Shown piece after piece: positions 12,935-24,086 of a DNA stretch of 64,000 nucleotides; position 1 is the stretch's first letter; each line of letters starts with the position of its first letter. The stretch lies in the NCBI RefSeq assembly GCF_002775205.1, contig NC_036450.1, forward strand, positions 6,282,787-6,346,786. Direction: 5' to 3'. The translations under genes and the position numbers were made by a program. The DNA comes from Xiphophorus maculatus. Taxonomy: Eukaryota; Chordata; Actinopteri; Cyprinodontiformes; Poeciliidae. The notes below the pieces were generated by a model. That model was not told the origin of the DNA and ran no database searches. It saw nothing but the letters and a program-made list of their open reading frames with translations.

Positions 12935-13052
12935 CTTTGTACTGCAGAGGGCTGCCGGTTCGGATTTTCACAGTTCCGCTAATGGACTCCCCCGGACCGT
13001 AAACCACCTTGTTGTTGGCGAAAGTGATGTCAAATTCCTGTAGCTTTCCCAT
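12935..13052 (-). CDS. arrdc1: arrdc1, first coding exon (arrestin domain-containing protein 1)
   Basis: From the ATG at 13,052 this exon encodes 39 residues beginning MGKLQEFDITF and containing NKVVYGPGESISGTV, the first beta strands of the N-terminal arrestin fold. It ends after one base of the next codon at CAAAG|GTAACG. That phase fits the alanine which follows in ARRDC1 of other vertebrates. ARRDC1 is an adaptor that recruits NEDD4-family ubiquitin ligases and TSG101 and drives budding of plasma-membrane vesicles (family knowledge). An upstream in-frame extension of the reading frame runs into the GC-rich promoter, so the conserved MGKLQEF start is preferred. I could not find exons 2 onward between 1 and 12,934. 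Either intron 1 exceeds the window or the remaining exons escaped me. Assignment to ARRDC1 rather than ARRDC2-5 rests on this exon alone. Confidence 0.75.
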
Positions 13053-13185
13053 AGCTCCGCTCCGCTCCGCTACTTCTCTGCTCCGCGTCTGCCGCCGCCG
13101 CCGCCGCTCCACTCTCACCTGCTGCCGCCGCGAGCCCACCCTCCCGCCATGGCAACCCGTGACGTCACCGCGCCCGCTAACAAAC
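13053..13185 (-). promoter_or_regulatory. GC-rich arrdc1 promoter with a perfect CRE
   Basis: A GC-rich, CpG-containing block directly upstream of the arrdc1 ATG contains the palindromic cAMP-response element TGACGTCA at 13,160-13,167. Next to it is ccatggcaac at about 13,148-13,157, resembling half of an RFX X-box. There is no TATA box, as is usual for a CpG-rich housekeeping promoter. Confidence 0.6.
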
Positions 13186-13529
13186 GGCTGACAACGCATG
13201 CTAATTTTTACCAATATTTTTCCTATAACATCAAACTTACGAAGCATAACCCCCTTCTTGTACGTTAAACTGTTTTTAAAAGTTATAATAATAAAGTGGA
13301 TACTGGATAAGTCACATATTTACACATATAAAACAGCATTTTGGCAGCAAACAGGTGATTCCTAGCGGGCTAACAGCTAAAAGTATAGCATGGTAAAGTT
13401 AGTACCAATTAACATCGAAGTCTATAAAATAAAGATACATTGTACAAAAGAGGCTACCGGTATATTGAAATTGATTTTTTTTTTTTTTATTAAAGCTGGT
13501 ACTGCTAAATTATGTTAAAATTATACTAA

Positions 13530-14030
13530 ATTTTTACCCAAGTAAAAGTAAAAAGTAGCCAACCAAGAAATGACTCAAGTAAATAAAAAGTATTTGGTAA
13601 ACTGAATTACTGATTAATCAATCAAATTATACATCATTTAATATTTAATGTGTGGACATTTTAGTATTTTAAGGACAAAAAAAACAACAATTCATATAAA
13701 TAACAAAAAATAACATAAAAAATCAAGCAAAAGAATATTTTTCCAAATCAGTTCTTTCAAGAGTCTTAGTGCTGTCAATCAACTCTGTGAACACCCTGCT
13801 AAAGTTGATAATGATTTCATTTTCAAACACTAAGGTAACTATTTAATTTAGTTTGTTTAATCAAATTGGAAATACTCTTTACCATAATCAAAAATTCAAA
13901 AGTACCTAAAAAGTCTATTTTTCTGTATTTGAAGGTTTTCTGTCTCAAGTGAAAACTCAAGCAAGCTAAATCCATGTAAATGTATTGTCTGTTATCCACT
14001 AATCCAATCTTATGAATCATTTTAATTGCC
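13530..14030 (-). repeat. Degenerate hAT-like dispersed element
   Basis: Contains acccaagtaaaagtaaaaag near its left end and ctcaagtgaaaactcaagc near 13,945. In reverse orientation these resemble the elements at 2885-3345 and 19,675-20,135. Boundaries are uncertain and there is no transposase frame. Confidence 0.4.
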
Positions 14031-14860
14031 CTGGGATTTTAAAAAAATGTTTACTTACTGAAAACATTTCCCTGAAACAGATTGAATAGCAAATTGTGTT
14101 GATGCCGTGAGGCTACCAATGAGGTAACACGTTAGCATCGCCATTCATCACGCTGACGTGGATCAATGATCAAGATTAGATTACCTCATTCATTCATTAC
14201 GTCTCTGAAAAGTCAATACCAAGAGTCTTCTTTTCTCTGTTTTGATGCTTTTCACTGTGAAACATTCCTGTTTATGGGCTGCTGAGCTATTTTGAGTCTT
14301 TCCAGGTAATTCTGACTGATTTATTGGTCCATTTACTGGTAATTAGTAGGCTGTGGTTATGAGAGAAAATCCAACGCCGCCATCTAGTGTACACCTGAAG
14401 GAATTGAATACTGGCTAAGGAAGTAATTTTCTCACTGGAAAATCTTTACAAACAAACTTTAACGTGTCTGGACTTTAAAATTTAAGACTTTTTGCTGTGT
14501 GTTTTTTTTTTAGTATTGTCCATTATTTAGCTCCATAGATCTTCCAATCACGTCACACCAGTTTGTTTACTGGCTAAAATGGTTTGGTCTTTGCTCAGAT
14601 AGGATGTTTGAGTGGGGATTGAATTATAAGGTTTAGCACAGGAATTTGATTTATTTGTCAAAATAATGTAACTTTTATTTAAAAAAGAAAAGTTTCTTAA
14701 TGTCCAAATTGATCAAACTGAGGTCTGAACTTTGACTAGAACCTTGCAATATCTTGATTGTTTTATTTACATTTTTCTTTATATTGTGAGATGACTAGTT
14801 AGGGTGCAGTCAGTTTTTTCCCTATACTCCAGAACATTTGGAGTAACCAACACCAGAAAA
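14031..14860. other. Intergenic spacer between arrdc1 promoter and glul 3' end
   Basis: No exon-like frame on either strand. AT-rich, with no repeat I can name. Confidence 0.5.
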
Positions 14861-15564
14861 ACACAACTTTAGCCAAACTTTTAATGGATTCTTATTTGTT
14901 TTGTACAGAGACGAAGAAACAAAATAACAACCAATTCACTTTTAACCCACTTCAGACAGGAAAACGTAAAGTTTAACATACGAACACATATTTTGTGACA
15001 ATACAAACACAAACATCTAATTCGAGCTCTTCTTCTATGATTACCGTTGACATTTAAAACAAAAATGGCTGCTTACAGGAAGAGACATTAAACAATAAAT
15101 AAATCTAATTCTGTTTACATTTCTACTCTTTCTCATCTGTTTCTTATTGTGTCCATTCAGATCCACTTTGCATGCTCATTTGGTTTGCATCTTTGTTTTC
15201 AGATCCTCTTTATGAATCATTTGCATCGGTTTCAGTTATTTTCATGCTCCACGTTTTCCTGCTGCGTTTGTTTTCTTTTTCTTCTTCTAATTATTATTAG
15301 ACTCTGTTAGATTTTTGTGCATTTTTGCCACCATCAAGTTTTTTCAATGCGTTTGGATGAAATTTGTTATTTTATTTTCATTTCATGCCTCTTTTTCACT
15401 GGTTTTGTCTATTTGGGGTCAGGTTAAACATGTTTAGTGTTTGTGTCGTTTTGGCTGACAGAATTTTCTAAATGCATTCTAAGTTTTTTTCAGATTTTAT
15501 CATTAAAATAAAATTTCATTCATTTTAATGGGATTTTATGTGATAGATCAACATTAAAAGCCTG

Positions 15565-16792
15565 ATTTTTAAAAAAGTCGTTTTTTAAGATAAAACCCAA
15601 CAACCTAAAATTAAGCAAATAAAACCTATAGCTGTTGCCCCCGGCGACCCGAAGAAAATGGATGGATGGAAAATAGTCAGATTTTTTAGGGTTTTTTTCA
15701 AAATGGATATTTATTATAGATCCAAAACTAGAAAGAGATTTTTACGATGGCGTATTAGAGCCGCTGTATTTTAAAAAACAAACAAATAAAGGGAGTAAAT
15801 TTTCATAAACATTCTGGAAAAAACGGAGGAAAAGTTGCAAATTTGTTAGACAAATTGTTCATAGATTTTGAGATTAATCTCAGAAATTTCCTAGAAATCT
15901 CAAACTTTTGGATATTTTCTGAATTTCAAAAGTGTAAAATTAGCTACAAATTACAAAAAAATCTAATTTTGAGATGGCTTATAAATTTTCTAGAAAAAAA
16001 TGTCAAAAGATTTCAACTTTTTTGAATCCGAGTTTGAGAACTTCAATATTTCCAAGTTTTTGGGAGAAAATTTCTCAGATTACTCTCAAAATCTCAACGT
16101 TTTTTCCTTTTTTTCTAATGCGCCATTGTAGATTTTTTATGTTTGCTGTATTTAAAGAAAAGCATCTAATTTCCCGTTTCGTTTCGGCTTGATTGAACAA
16201 ATGTATTTTCAGTAATAAGAACAAGATTTAGGTGATTTATTTCTCAAAACATTTGCTATATTTCGTCAAGTTTAACGAATTAAATTAGGAATGCACCGAT
16301 ACAAAAGCTTGGGCCGATATAGATATCCGATATCAATATTTCTTTTAATATTGATAACCGATATAATATACATTTCACTTCTGTTCTGACACCTTTGGAA
16401 AAAAACTCCCAACCAGAAACAGATAAAAATAAATATTGGTTGTTTATTAATCAGACCGATATCAATATGTTAAAAAAATGACTGGTATCGGCTGATACTG
16501 ATGTCGATGTATTGTGCATTCCTAAATTAAATTAAAGCTCATTTGGTTGCCTTTTCAGTAAAAGGCTGTAGGCAAACATGGTTTGTTATAAAACAGAAAC
16601 ACTTTGTGTTTTACTTTTCATTCTCCATTGTATAAATTTATATCCTTAATCATTTTACCCTCATTACAAATTAAAAGTCTCCGTTTGCATCTATCAGCCA
16701 AATTTGTATAATCTTTTAAATGCCGATTGGGGCCGCACAAAACCAGTCCAAGGGCCATAAATGGCCCACGGACCGCACTTTGAACACCCGTA
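15565..16792 (+). mobile_element. hAT-like element next to the glul stop codon
   Basis: Homologous along its length to 18,331-19,263 (cccaacaacctaaa, gatttttacgatggcg, aaagaaaagcatctaat, cactttgaacaccc at the right end). It lies 53 bp beyond the glul stop codon, in antisense to that gene. The left boundary is approximate. It contains a small nested repeat at 16,287-16,527. No transposase frame. Confidence 0.7.
16287..16527. mobile_element. Small nested MITE with aggaatgcac inverted ends
   Basis: Starts aggaatgcaccgat and ends gtattgtgcattcct, an imperfect terminal inverted repeat. The interior has repeated ccgatat words. AT-rich flanks (attaaatt on the left, aaattaaa on the right) suggest a target duplication, but the simple sequence makes this uncertain. 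It interrupts the hAT-like element, so it is younger. Confidence 0.65.
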
Positions 16793-16844
16793 AGTCAAAA
16801 AACAATCATATTTGTGTCACTTCACTCTGCTGTCTGAACGCAGC

Positions 16845-17166
16845 CTAAGCTGACTCCTCCTTCTTGCTCTCTTCTTCCGTTGGATCGAGGAAGCAGGTTT
16901 GAGCGATCGCCATGGTAACTGCGTAGGGGTCGCAGTTCGCTGCAGGACGGCGGTCCTCGAAGTAGCCCCGCTTGTCCTTGCCCACCTGCCGCGGGATGCG
17001 GATGCTGGCGCCGCGGTTGGCGACGCCGGCGGAGAAGTCGTTGATGCTGGAGGTTTCGTGCAGACCCGTGAGGCGCCGCATGTTGTCCTTTCCGCCGTGC
17101 GGGTCGTACACCGCGATGTGCTGCTTGTGCGTTTTGCTCAGCTTGCTAATGGCCTGCTCAATGTAC
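16845..17166 (-). CDS. glul: glul last coding exon (residues 270-375)
   Basis: Acceptor ctgacag|G at 17,166 completes the split Gln269. It carries [18 protein letters not shown] and the ATP-binding [10 protein letters not shown] segment with R320. The exon ends with TAG at 16,845-16,847 after a Glu/Lys-rich tail unlike that of mammalian GS. Confidence 0.96.
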
Positions 17167-20100
17167 CTGTCAGAAAAAGGAGAGAAGAGCTGGATTATTT
17201 TTAAGTCGGAACTGAAGATGTTTGTGCTTTTAAAAGGGATGCATGCTAATGACATTAAAATTCAGCATAGATCTAAAGAATTTACCTACTTTTAGCAGAT
17301 TTAAGTTTAAAAAATTAACTTAATCTGGTTTAAAATTTTTAAAATAACTTAAAACTAATTTCAAGTGTATAAAAGAGGAGTGTCATTTTTGGGCCAAATC
17401 ACAGGATTTTGCTTTTTGTGATTCTCACTTCAACACTGCAAAAAACAAAAAACCTTACCAAGTATTTTTGCCTAGTTTCTGGTGCAAATATCTTAATGCA
17501 CTTGAAATGAGACAAAACTAACTAACAAGTAACTTTTCAGGTTGTTTTAAGTCAATAATTCCTTAAAATTGATTTTAAAAAACCTCCTTATTAAATTGGC
17601 AGATTATTTCATTTATAACATGGGAAAAATGTCTTGTGAAATAATCTGCCAATGGAACTAGAACTGGCTTGCTAGGTGACAGGTTGGGGTTGCTAGGAGA
17701 CGTCTGGGCTTGGCTGGCGTTGCTAGGTAACCGCTCAGTGGAATGTTCTATGGAACTAGAGCTTTTTCATCAATATTAAGGAATTATTGACGTAAACAAT
17801 CTCCTATTTCTTGCTGAAACACTATTTGTAAGTTAGATTTGTCTAATTTTAAGTGTAGTAGAGAAATATTTGCACCAGAAACTAGACTAAAAATAGTTGG
17901 TAAGATTTTGTGTTTGTACAGTGAACTATCAGGAGCAGATTGAAACAGAATTTTCTAACTAAAAATTTTATGTTTTTGCACTTTATAGGGAAGTATACCA
18001 CTTTAATCAATTTAATCAATGAACACATTTTTGTTGCTATGAATAGATATTTAGCTTCATGATGAAGTAAATAAAAATCATGTATTTATAAGTATCTACT
18101 CACTGCAGTCCTTCTTCTTCCCTCATCTGCTGGGTGCTGACATTGGTGTGGCAGCCAGCGCCGTTCCAGTTGCCTGTTATCGGTTTGGGGTCCAGGGTGG
18201 CGATGATCCCGAAGTCTTCACACACACGATGCAGCAGGAAGCGCGCCACCCAAAGATGGTCGCCCATCTCAATGCCTTCACAGGGACCCACCTGGAACTC
18301 CCACTGGAGAGGGAAACAGCGACGTTACAGCAGGGGTGTCCAAACTTTGTGTCATTTGGGCAAAAGTAGTACCAGGCCAAAAAACACCAACAACCTAAAG
18401 TCAGTTATTGTGCATCTAAACCTGGAAGGGATTTTTAGAATGGTGTATTAGGGTCTATTTAGATTTTAAAAAACCAAACAAAAAAGTTTTTTTTTTCACA
18501 AATTCAGAAATGTTCTGGGAAAAAAATGGGAAGTTTGCAAAGTTAGAATTTTGGTAGAAATAAAAATCAGAAATTTTCCAGAAAAAATATTAAACATTTT
18601 GTGAGTTTGAAAAGTTGGAAATTTGCTAGAAAAAAAAGTTCTGAAATTTTGGTATAAATCTCAAATTTTCTAGAAAAAATGTCAAAAGCTTTTGTGAAAA
18701 TTTGCTAGAAATAAAAGCAAATTATGATATTTTCTAGAAAATGACAAAAACTTTCACATTTTGGAATTTTTCTGAGTTTGAAAACTTCTGCAAGTATTTT
18801 GTAGAAGATTTCTCAGATTAATTAAAAATTTCAGGGTTTTAAGGTGGAAACGTTCTCCTCCTCTTTTCCATTTTTCTTATGCACCATCATAAACTTTCCA
18901 CATTTTCAGTTTCTTTTGGGGTTGACTGAAAAAATTTATTTTCAGAAATAAGAACAGGATTTGGGTCCCTGCCTTTCAAAACGTTTTCTATATTTAGTCA
19001 AGTTTAATAAATTACATCAAAGTCACCTTTTCAGTAAAAGTGTCTTGGTAAACATGGCTGGTTATAAAAACAGAAACAAGTTCTGTTGTTCTGTACATTT
19101 TCCACTGTAAGAAAATTATATCAGTAATAATTTTACCCTTATTACAAATTAAAAGTCTACATCTACATCAGTTTGTATCATTTTTTTTAACTGTAGCCGG
19201 GGGCCGCACAAAATCAGTCCAAGGGCCACAAATGGCCCACGCACTGCACTTTGGAGACCCCTGAGTTAAAGGAAACAATGAAACAACTCGATAATTCAGT
19301 TTGATCGTTTTCACAGGTTGCTGATCTACCTGAGACGGCATGACTTCAGCGTTGGTGCCGCAGATCTGGACGCCGGCGTAGAGGCAGGCTTTGTAGTGAC
19401 ACTCCACGACGTCCCGTCCGTACGCGTGGTTCGCTCCGACGCTGCAGTAATACGGGCCTTAAAGTGGAGGGAAAACAAAAACTGTGAAACTAAAGTGGCT
19501 CAAATTGGAAAAATATTTATTTGGTTTATTTCTTTCTTTCTTATAACATCAGGGATGTTGGACAGTTGGTTTCTTTAACCATAGAAAATTATGACATACC
19601 TGCTTTCATTGTTTCATTTTAGACAGATGAGAAAGTGAAACAAAACTGATACACTGGTTTTAAAAAATAAACATGGTTCCAGAGCTGGTTAGTAACTAGT
19701 TACATTTACTTGAGTAACTTTTTTGAAAAACATTCCTTTTAGGAGTATTTTTACTACGCTGTAATTTGGGTGATTTTATTTTAAAGTATCTCTACTCTTT
19801 CTTGAGTAACATCTTAAGATTTTACACCCGCTGAATGAAAAATAAACATGTTTTAACCAAATATCCACCAGACAAAAACCTGCAGTCTTTGTTAAAGTTT
19901 CTAAAGTTTGTTTTACTAAAAGAAACTGAGTTGGGAAATTTTTCTTTCTATTTATATAAATCATCATTCTGTCCTTTAAAACAACAAAAAAAATCCACTT
20001 AACTTTATATTTTGATCTGTCAGATTATGTAATTTTTAAATATTAAATGATTGGTAATTTGATCAGTTGGTACCTGAGTAGATGTTTTACCAAATATGTT

Positions 20101-22674
20101 TTACTTTTACTTGAGTAAAAATATGTTGAAGCAGTGCTACTCTACTTAATATGCAAATTTTAAACTTTTCTTTGTTCTTCAATATAAAAGAGGAACTATA
20201 ATTTACTTTAGACATAAAATAAACACATTTTGGCCTAAAATATCTTGAAATCCCTGTAAAATACATGTAGGTTTTTCATTGGGAATATTTTTTCCGAGGC
20301 AGCTGCCTCTCTCTGGATCGCTGCTTCACCTTGTGGTGCTGGGAATCCGTTTGAAGGCCAGCTGAACGGATGTCCATCGGTCCCCAGCAGGGTGTATTCC
20401 TGCTCCATGCCGAACCACAAGTAGTGCTCCTTCACCTGCTGCATCACTCGGTTGCAGCTGTGGCGATGGTTGGTTTCTGAAGGAGAAGGAACCGAATGAG
20501 ACGCAGCACAACTCATTTCTCCAAATGTAAAGGGAGGAGAAGGTACCGGCAGGAAGGCGGTTGTATTTGAGGACCTCACAGAGGACGAGTTTATTGGGGT
20601 CAAGGGTGAAGGGATCCCTGAACATGCGGACTGGGATGAGGTACATGTCGCTGTTGGAGCCTTCGGACTGGTAGGTGCTCGACCCGTCGAAGTTCCACTC
20701 TGGGATTTCTGATGAGGAGAAGAGAAAGCGTTACACTGGGCTCGTAAGATCCCACCCCCGTCTCTCTGCTGAAGGGCAAAAAGCTGCTTGCTAACGATAA
20801 CTAGCTTTGGTTTTAGCTGTTAAGTTGTCAACATAATGCGCTAAATCTTAAATGCACATCTGGCATTTAAAAGTGCTTTGTAGTAATTGTCAACATCAAG
20901 ATAACAAAGTCAAGAAAACGTTTGAATTAAGAAAAAAAAACTGTGAGTAAGAGCGGAGTAGATCAGTTACGCTAGCTTGACTATGACAACCTTAATGTAG
21001 ATGTGCTGTGGAATTCTGTGTGTTTCAGTTCAGTTAAAAAATACAATAAGGCGACTTGAACACCAACTCTGACAGATCATTAGTAGAGCAGGTATTTAAA
21101 TTAGCTAATCAACCACCACTGTGTTAGCATAGCTAATAGCATTGGTAGATAATCTACCACAGTGATCACTTATTAATAAACCCAAAATAAACATCCAGCC
21201 TGAAAACATAAAACTTTTTGGGCCTCGAGTTTGACACACCTAGCGTAGAGCGAAAACGAAACTGGATTTGTAACATTCTCCACAGCGCTGACGCCACAGG
21301 ACACAAATAAAATCCTATCATCTCATGTCGAGATCAGCCAAGTAAGAAAAAAGAAGGAATGTTGCAAGAAGAAATGCGTTCAGATTTACTGTCATGAAAC
21401 ATTCCTCACAGCGCTGACGCCACAGGACACAAATAAAATCCTGCTATCTTATGTTCACCTCAGCTAAGAAAGAATAGAGAAAGAATGTTGCAAGAAGAAA
21501 TGCATTCAGATTTACTTCCAGCTTCCTTTAATGTCATGAAACATTCTGTGGGTTCCCAAAGAACAAAAGCAAGGCTAGCTGTCAGGCGTGGCAGAAACTG
21601 TATTTATTGGTTGTTACTCATTAAATGTGACGTTTAAACGTTTCCAGTAAGGTCTGTAAAATGACAGTAGAAACTATTCCTTTATTTTGTTAAGATGGAT
21701 GCCATCCTTCTGTTTGTTTGACCTAAGATCAAATATAATCTAACTTCCTAGGGTATGCTGGGAAATTTTAAAAATACATATAATATTTGACAGAGATATA
21801 TATTGAATTTTTTAGTACTATCAAATTAAATCAACAAACAAATTAAAGTAAAAAAAGTAAAATCACATATTGTAAATTATTTTAAAAAGCAATAAAAGCA
21901 ATAAAGCAATAAAAAATATAAAAAATGTAAATAATAAAATGAATTATAAATTTCATATATATTTTTACAAATGTAATAATTTCTGTCTTTTCCGTAAGAT
22001 ATTTATTTTTATTTTTTTCTTTAGAGATTGTTTCCAGATTTTTTTATTATATGTTCCTTTATTCTGATCAGTCACTTTTTAATAATTTACAATTATTTTT
22101 TATTTTATTATTTTTATTTTAATAATTTCTTCTAACTCTTCTAAATTAAACAATTATCAAGCTTTATAATTTAGAAAGATTAGCATTATTTACAATGTTT
22201 TTATACTATACCTTGTAATTATATTACATTATATATGTGAATTAATTGGTATTAATATTTTTGAGATATCTTTTATAATATGCACAAATGTTGTTATAAC
22301 TTGGCTAATAATTTATTTAAATACATTTATGTAATAGTAATAAAAATCACATAATTATAGTACTGGAAGACCTGAATGAGTTCATTGATGTTTATTTTAT
22401 CATTTTTATTTATCTTCATCATTTCATCACTAAATATGTTAAAAATATTTAACATATTTGCTTTTCATTAAGAGGCTGTATTATTAATAAAACAACTTTG
22501 TTCACCTTCGATGCTGGTTGGTTCTGAGTCCAGGGTCCTGGTCTTGTTGCGCAGCCCCTCTCCGGTGCCGTCCACCCAGATGTAGGTGACCTGGCACTTC
22601 CCGCCCTGAGGCAGGTTCATGTACTGCTGCCGGACCGCCTTGTTGAGCAGCGAGCTGCTGGATACCGTCGCCAT
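16845..22674 (-). CDS. glul: Glutamine synthetase, complete six-exon coding region (375 aa)
   Basis: Joined exons 22506-22674, 20547-20708, 20330-20476, 19330-19457, 18104-18303 and 16845-17166 give 375 codons plus stop, against 373 in the human protein. All splice sites are GT-AG and every phase closes. The enzyme makes glutamine from glutamate, ammonia and ATP in cytosol or mitochondria; in fish it serves ammonia detoxification and neurotransmitter recycling (family knowledge). Domains: N-terminal beta-grasp (about 25-105) and C-terminal catalytic barrel (about 112-370). Active-site residues are all present, offset by +1 from human: E135, E137, E197, E204, H254, R300, R320, E339 and R341. 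The tail after residue 350 is divergent and ends KKEESA. Several exons differ from the commoner fish GS type, so this is probably one of the teleost paralogues (glula/b/c); which one cannot be told here. Confidence 0.96.
18104..18303 (-). CDS. glul: glul coding exon 5 (residues 203-269)
   Basis: Begins with [10 protein letters not shown] (E204 is a metal ligand). It contains the glutamine synthetase signature around [15 protein letters not shown] with H254. The donor is CTGCA|GTGAGT. Confidence 0.96.
18331..19263 (+). mobile_element. hAT-like non-autonomous element in a glul intron
   Basis: The terminal repeats caggggtgtccaaa and tttggagacccctg are inverted. The 8-bp flanks cgttacag and agttaaag match at 6 of 8 positions, consistent with an aged hAT target duplication. 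This is the cleanest copy of the family also seen at 5509-6886, 12,050-12,370 and 15,565-16,792. It begins 27 bp from the exon 5 acceptor. Confidence 0.85.
19330..19457 (-). CDS. glul: glul coding exon 4 (residues 160-202)
   Basis: Acceptor ttaag|GCCCG completes Gly160. It encodes [20 protein letters not shown] and TNAEVMPSQ, with E197 as a metal ligand. The donor is CAG|GTAGAT. Confidence 0.96.
19675..20135 (+). repeat. hAT-like dispersed element in a glul intron
   Basis: Homologous to 2885-3345 (ttaggagtatttttactacg and following text). The left end contains gtaactagttac and acttgagtaac, typical of small hAT elements of fish. There is no coding frame and the ends are approximate. Confidence 0.55.
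20330..20476 (-). CDS. glul: glul coding exon 3 (residues 111-159)
   Basis: Acceptor cttcag|AAACC completes Glu111. It contains [18 protein letters not shown] with the catalytic E135 and E137, then [10 protein letters not shown]. The donor is CAAG|GTGAAG. Confidence 0.96.
20547..20708 (-). CDS. glul: glul coding exon 2 (residues 57-110)
   Basis: Acceptor catcag|AAATCC completes Glu57. It encodes [20 protein letters not shown], the conserved NFDGSS loop next to the active site, then [15 protein letters not shown]. The donor is GCCG|GTACCT. Confidence 0.96.
20890..21080 (+). repeat. About 190-bp dispersed element in a glul intron
   Basis: Nearly identical, in inverse orientation, to 63,423-63,611, where it interrupts a LINE. 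Shared words include gctagcttgactatgacaac and gtagatgtgctgtggaatt. Fragments of related sequence also occur around 40,420-40,510. Mobility is shown by the LINE insertion; the class is undetermined. Confidence 0.65.
21560..22465. other. AT-rich intron sequence
   Basis: Part of the glul intron between coding exons 1 and 2. From about 21,770 it is nearly all A/T, with many aataaa and ttattt words. No gene or nameable repeat is seen. Confidence 0.6.
22506..22674 (-). CDS. glul: glul first coding exon (residues 1-56)
   Basis: ATG at 22,674 sits six bases after an acceptor (ccacag|gaaacc), so a separate 5' UTR exon lies upstream. It encodes [20 protein letters not shown] and [13 protein letters not shown]. 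The donor is GAAG|GTGAAC at 22,505. Confidence 0.96.
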
Positions 22675-22680
22675 GGTTTC

Positions 22681-23991
22681 CTGTGGTCACAAACGTTTCA
22701 CCAACAGATTTCATTCCTCCATTCAGTTTCTTTACTTTTTAATTTTATCGCCTGTGATGCTTCCTGAGTCTCATCACGCTGCACCGATTGTTTTGTTTTT
22801 AGAGCCAATAAACACAAATTCTGCCGATTTACGGTAAAATATACAACATTTTACCATAACAGAGCCAAATTCAGTAGATTGAGTTTAAAATCAATAATAA
22901 TAATAATTACATTTTCTACAAAAACTGTCACATGTTTAAAATGTGTTGTTTTTTTTATTTACAACATGCATTTTATTAGACAGATAGTGGAATAAATTAA
23001 CACAGAACAAGGTGAAATAATCCAGTCCACACAAACACACTGTTAATTATCATTTTCATCAAATTTAATTAAGCACAAACATAAGCCGTCTGATATTTTT
23101 GCTTCCAATTAACTGAGAAACTGAAAGCAAAAGTCCCTTCAGAAATATTTATACTCTTAATTTTTAGGTGTTTTTGTGAGTAACTCTAAGCAAAAATTCA
23201 GCCTATTTGTCTCATTACAACCAAAAACATTTAACAGACAGATCATTATAAAATGGTCCATATTTCTACAGAAAAATATATGTATTTTATGAAAATATAA
23301 ATTAAAAACTCTGGAAAGTGTGGCATGCATTTGTATTCAACTTTATAGAACCAAATTTAGCTTGATTCAACTTTCTCTAATATTCAAAAGAAAACTGTTA
23401 ATTTGCAGTAAATTTATCAGATCCTTATAACTTGCTTTCGGTTTTCAGCCTGGAATGCTTCCTTGGCATCACCCAAATTTTTAGCGACTGCAGCAGTTTC
23501 TCTCAGATTTAGGTCAGGTCTCAGGTCAAAAGAAACATATTCACACAACTAAAAGTTTACCTTAAACATAAATCTGTGCGAGAAAAGTTTAAATGTTGAA
23601 ATAAAAAGCAAGAAGTTTTGTTTTCTCTGAGTTTGAAACTGATTTTCTGTCACATAAGTTTAACTGAACAGGATTAAAAAGAACAGACAGTGAACACCAG
23701 CCTGTGGGCTCTCTAGTAAAAATCAGTGTGTCATCAGCATATGTGAACATTTCCAATAGCTACATAACAAAATCAGAAGGACAAACCCAACATTATGTCC
23801 ATATATTGTGAAATTTATATCTATGTTCCTCTTTCCCTCTAACTATTGAACTACATATTGAACAAAATTCCCAAATTTGCCTGTAAGTCAAAGGTTCAAT
23901 GCAACAATTAGAGATTATTAATCCACCAATAACCCTATTGAGCAGGAGTTTGATTTCTAAGTTACATTTATTTTAAAACATTTGCACTTAC
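22681..23991. other. glul intron 1, no other gene seen
   Basis: Runs from the donor after the 5' UTR exon to the acceptor before the ATG exon. It is AT-rich and I recognise no exon in it. Confidence 0.55.
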
Positions 23992-24050
23992 GGTATGTCA
24001 GGTCGTTCCAGGTATAGTATCTGCTGTACTTGTTGATCCAGAGAGTTTTG
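23992..24050 (-). other. glul: glul non-coding first exon (predicted)
   Basis: A strong donor (cataCC|GTAAGTGC, intron starting at 23,991) lies about 30-60 bp downstream of a TATA-like box on the minus strand and points at the acceptor just before the glul ATG. Vertebrate glul genes have such an upstream UTR exon. The 5' end is estimated from the TATA box. Confidence 0.6.
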
Positions 24051-24078
24051 AGCCTGATCAAATGAAACCTGTTTGTGG

Positions 24079-24086
24079 TATTTAAA
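24079..24086 (-). promoter_or_regulatory. TATA-like box of glul
   Basis: The minus strand reads TTTAAATA, placed about 30 bp upstream of the inferred start of the non-coding exon. The sequence beyond it (24,090-24,600) is less AT-rich than its surroundings and is the likely proximal promoter. Confidence 0.55.

Larger units (their letters stand above)
14862..16844 (-). other. Putative glul 3' untranslated region
   Basis: Inference. No AATAAA lies between the glul stop (16,845) and the hAT-like element that begins 53 bp further on. Past that element, 14,880-15,560 looks like ordinary unique UTR, and a minus-strand ATTAAA (14,880-14,885) could be the poly(A) signal. If correct, the 3' UTR is about 2 kb and contains the transposon. 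Confidence 0.35.
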
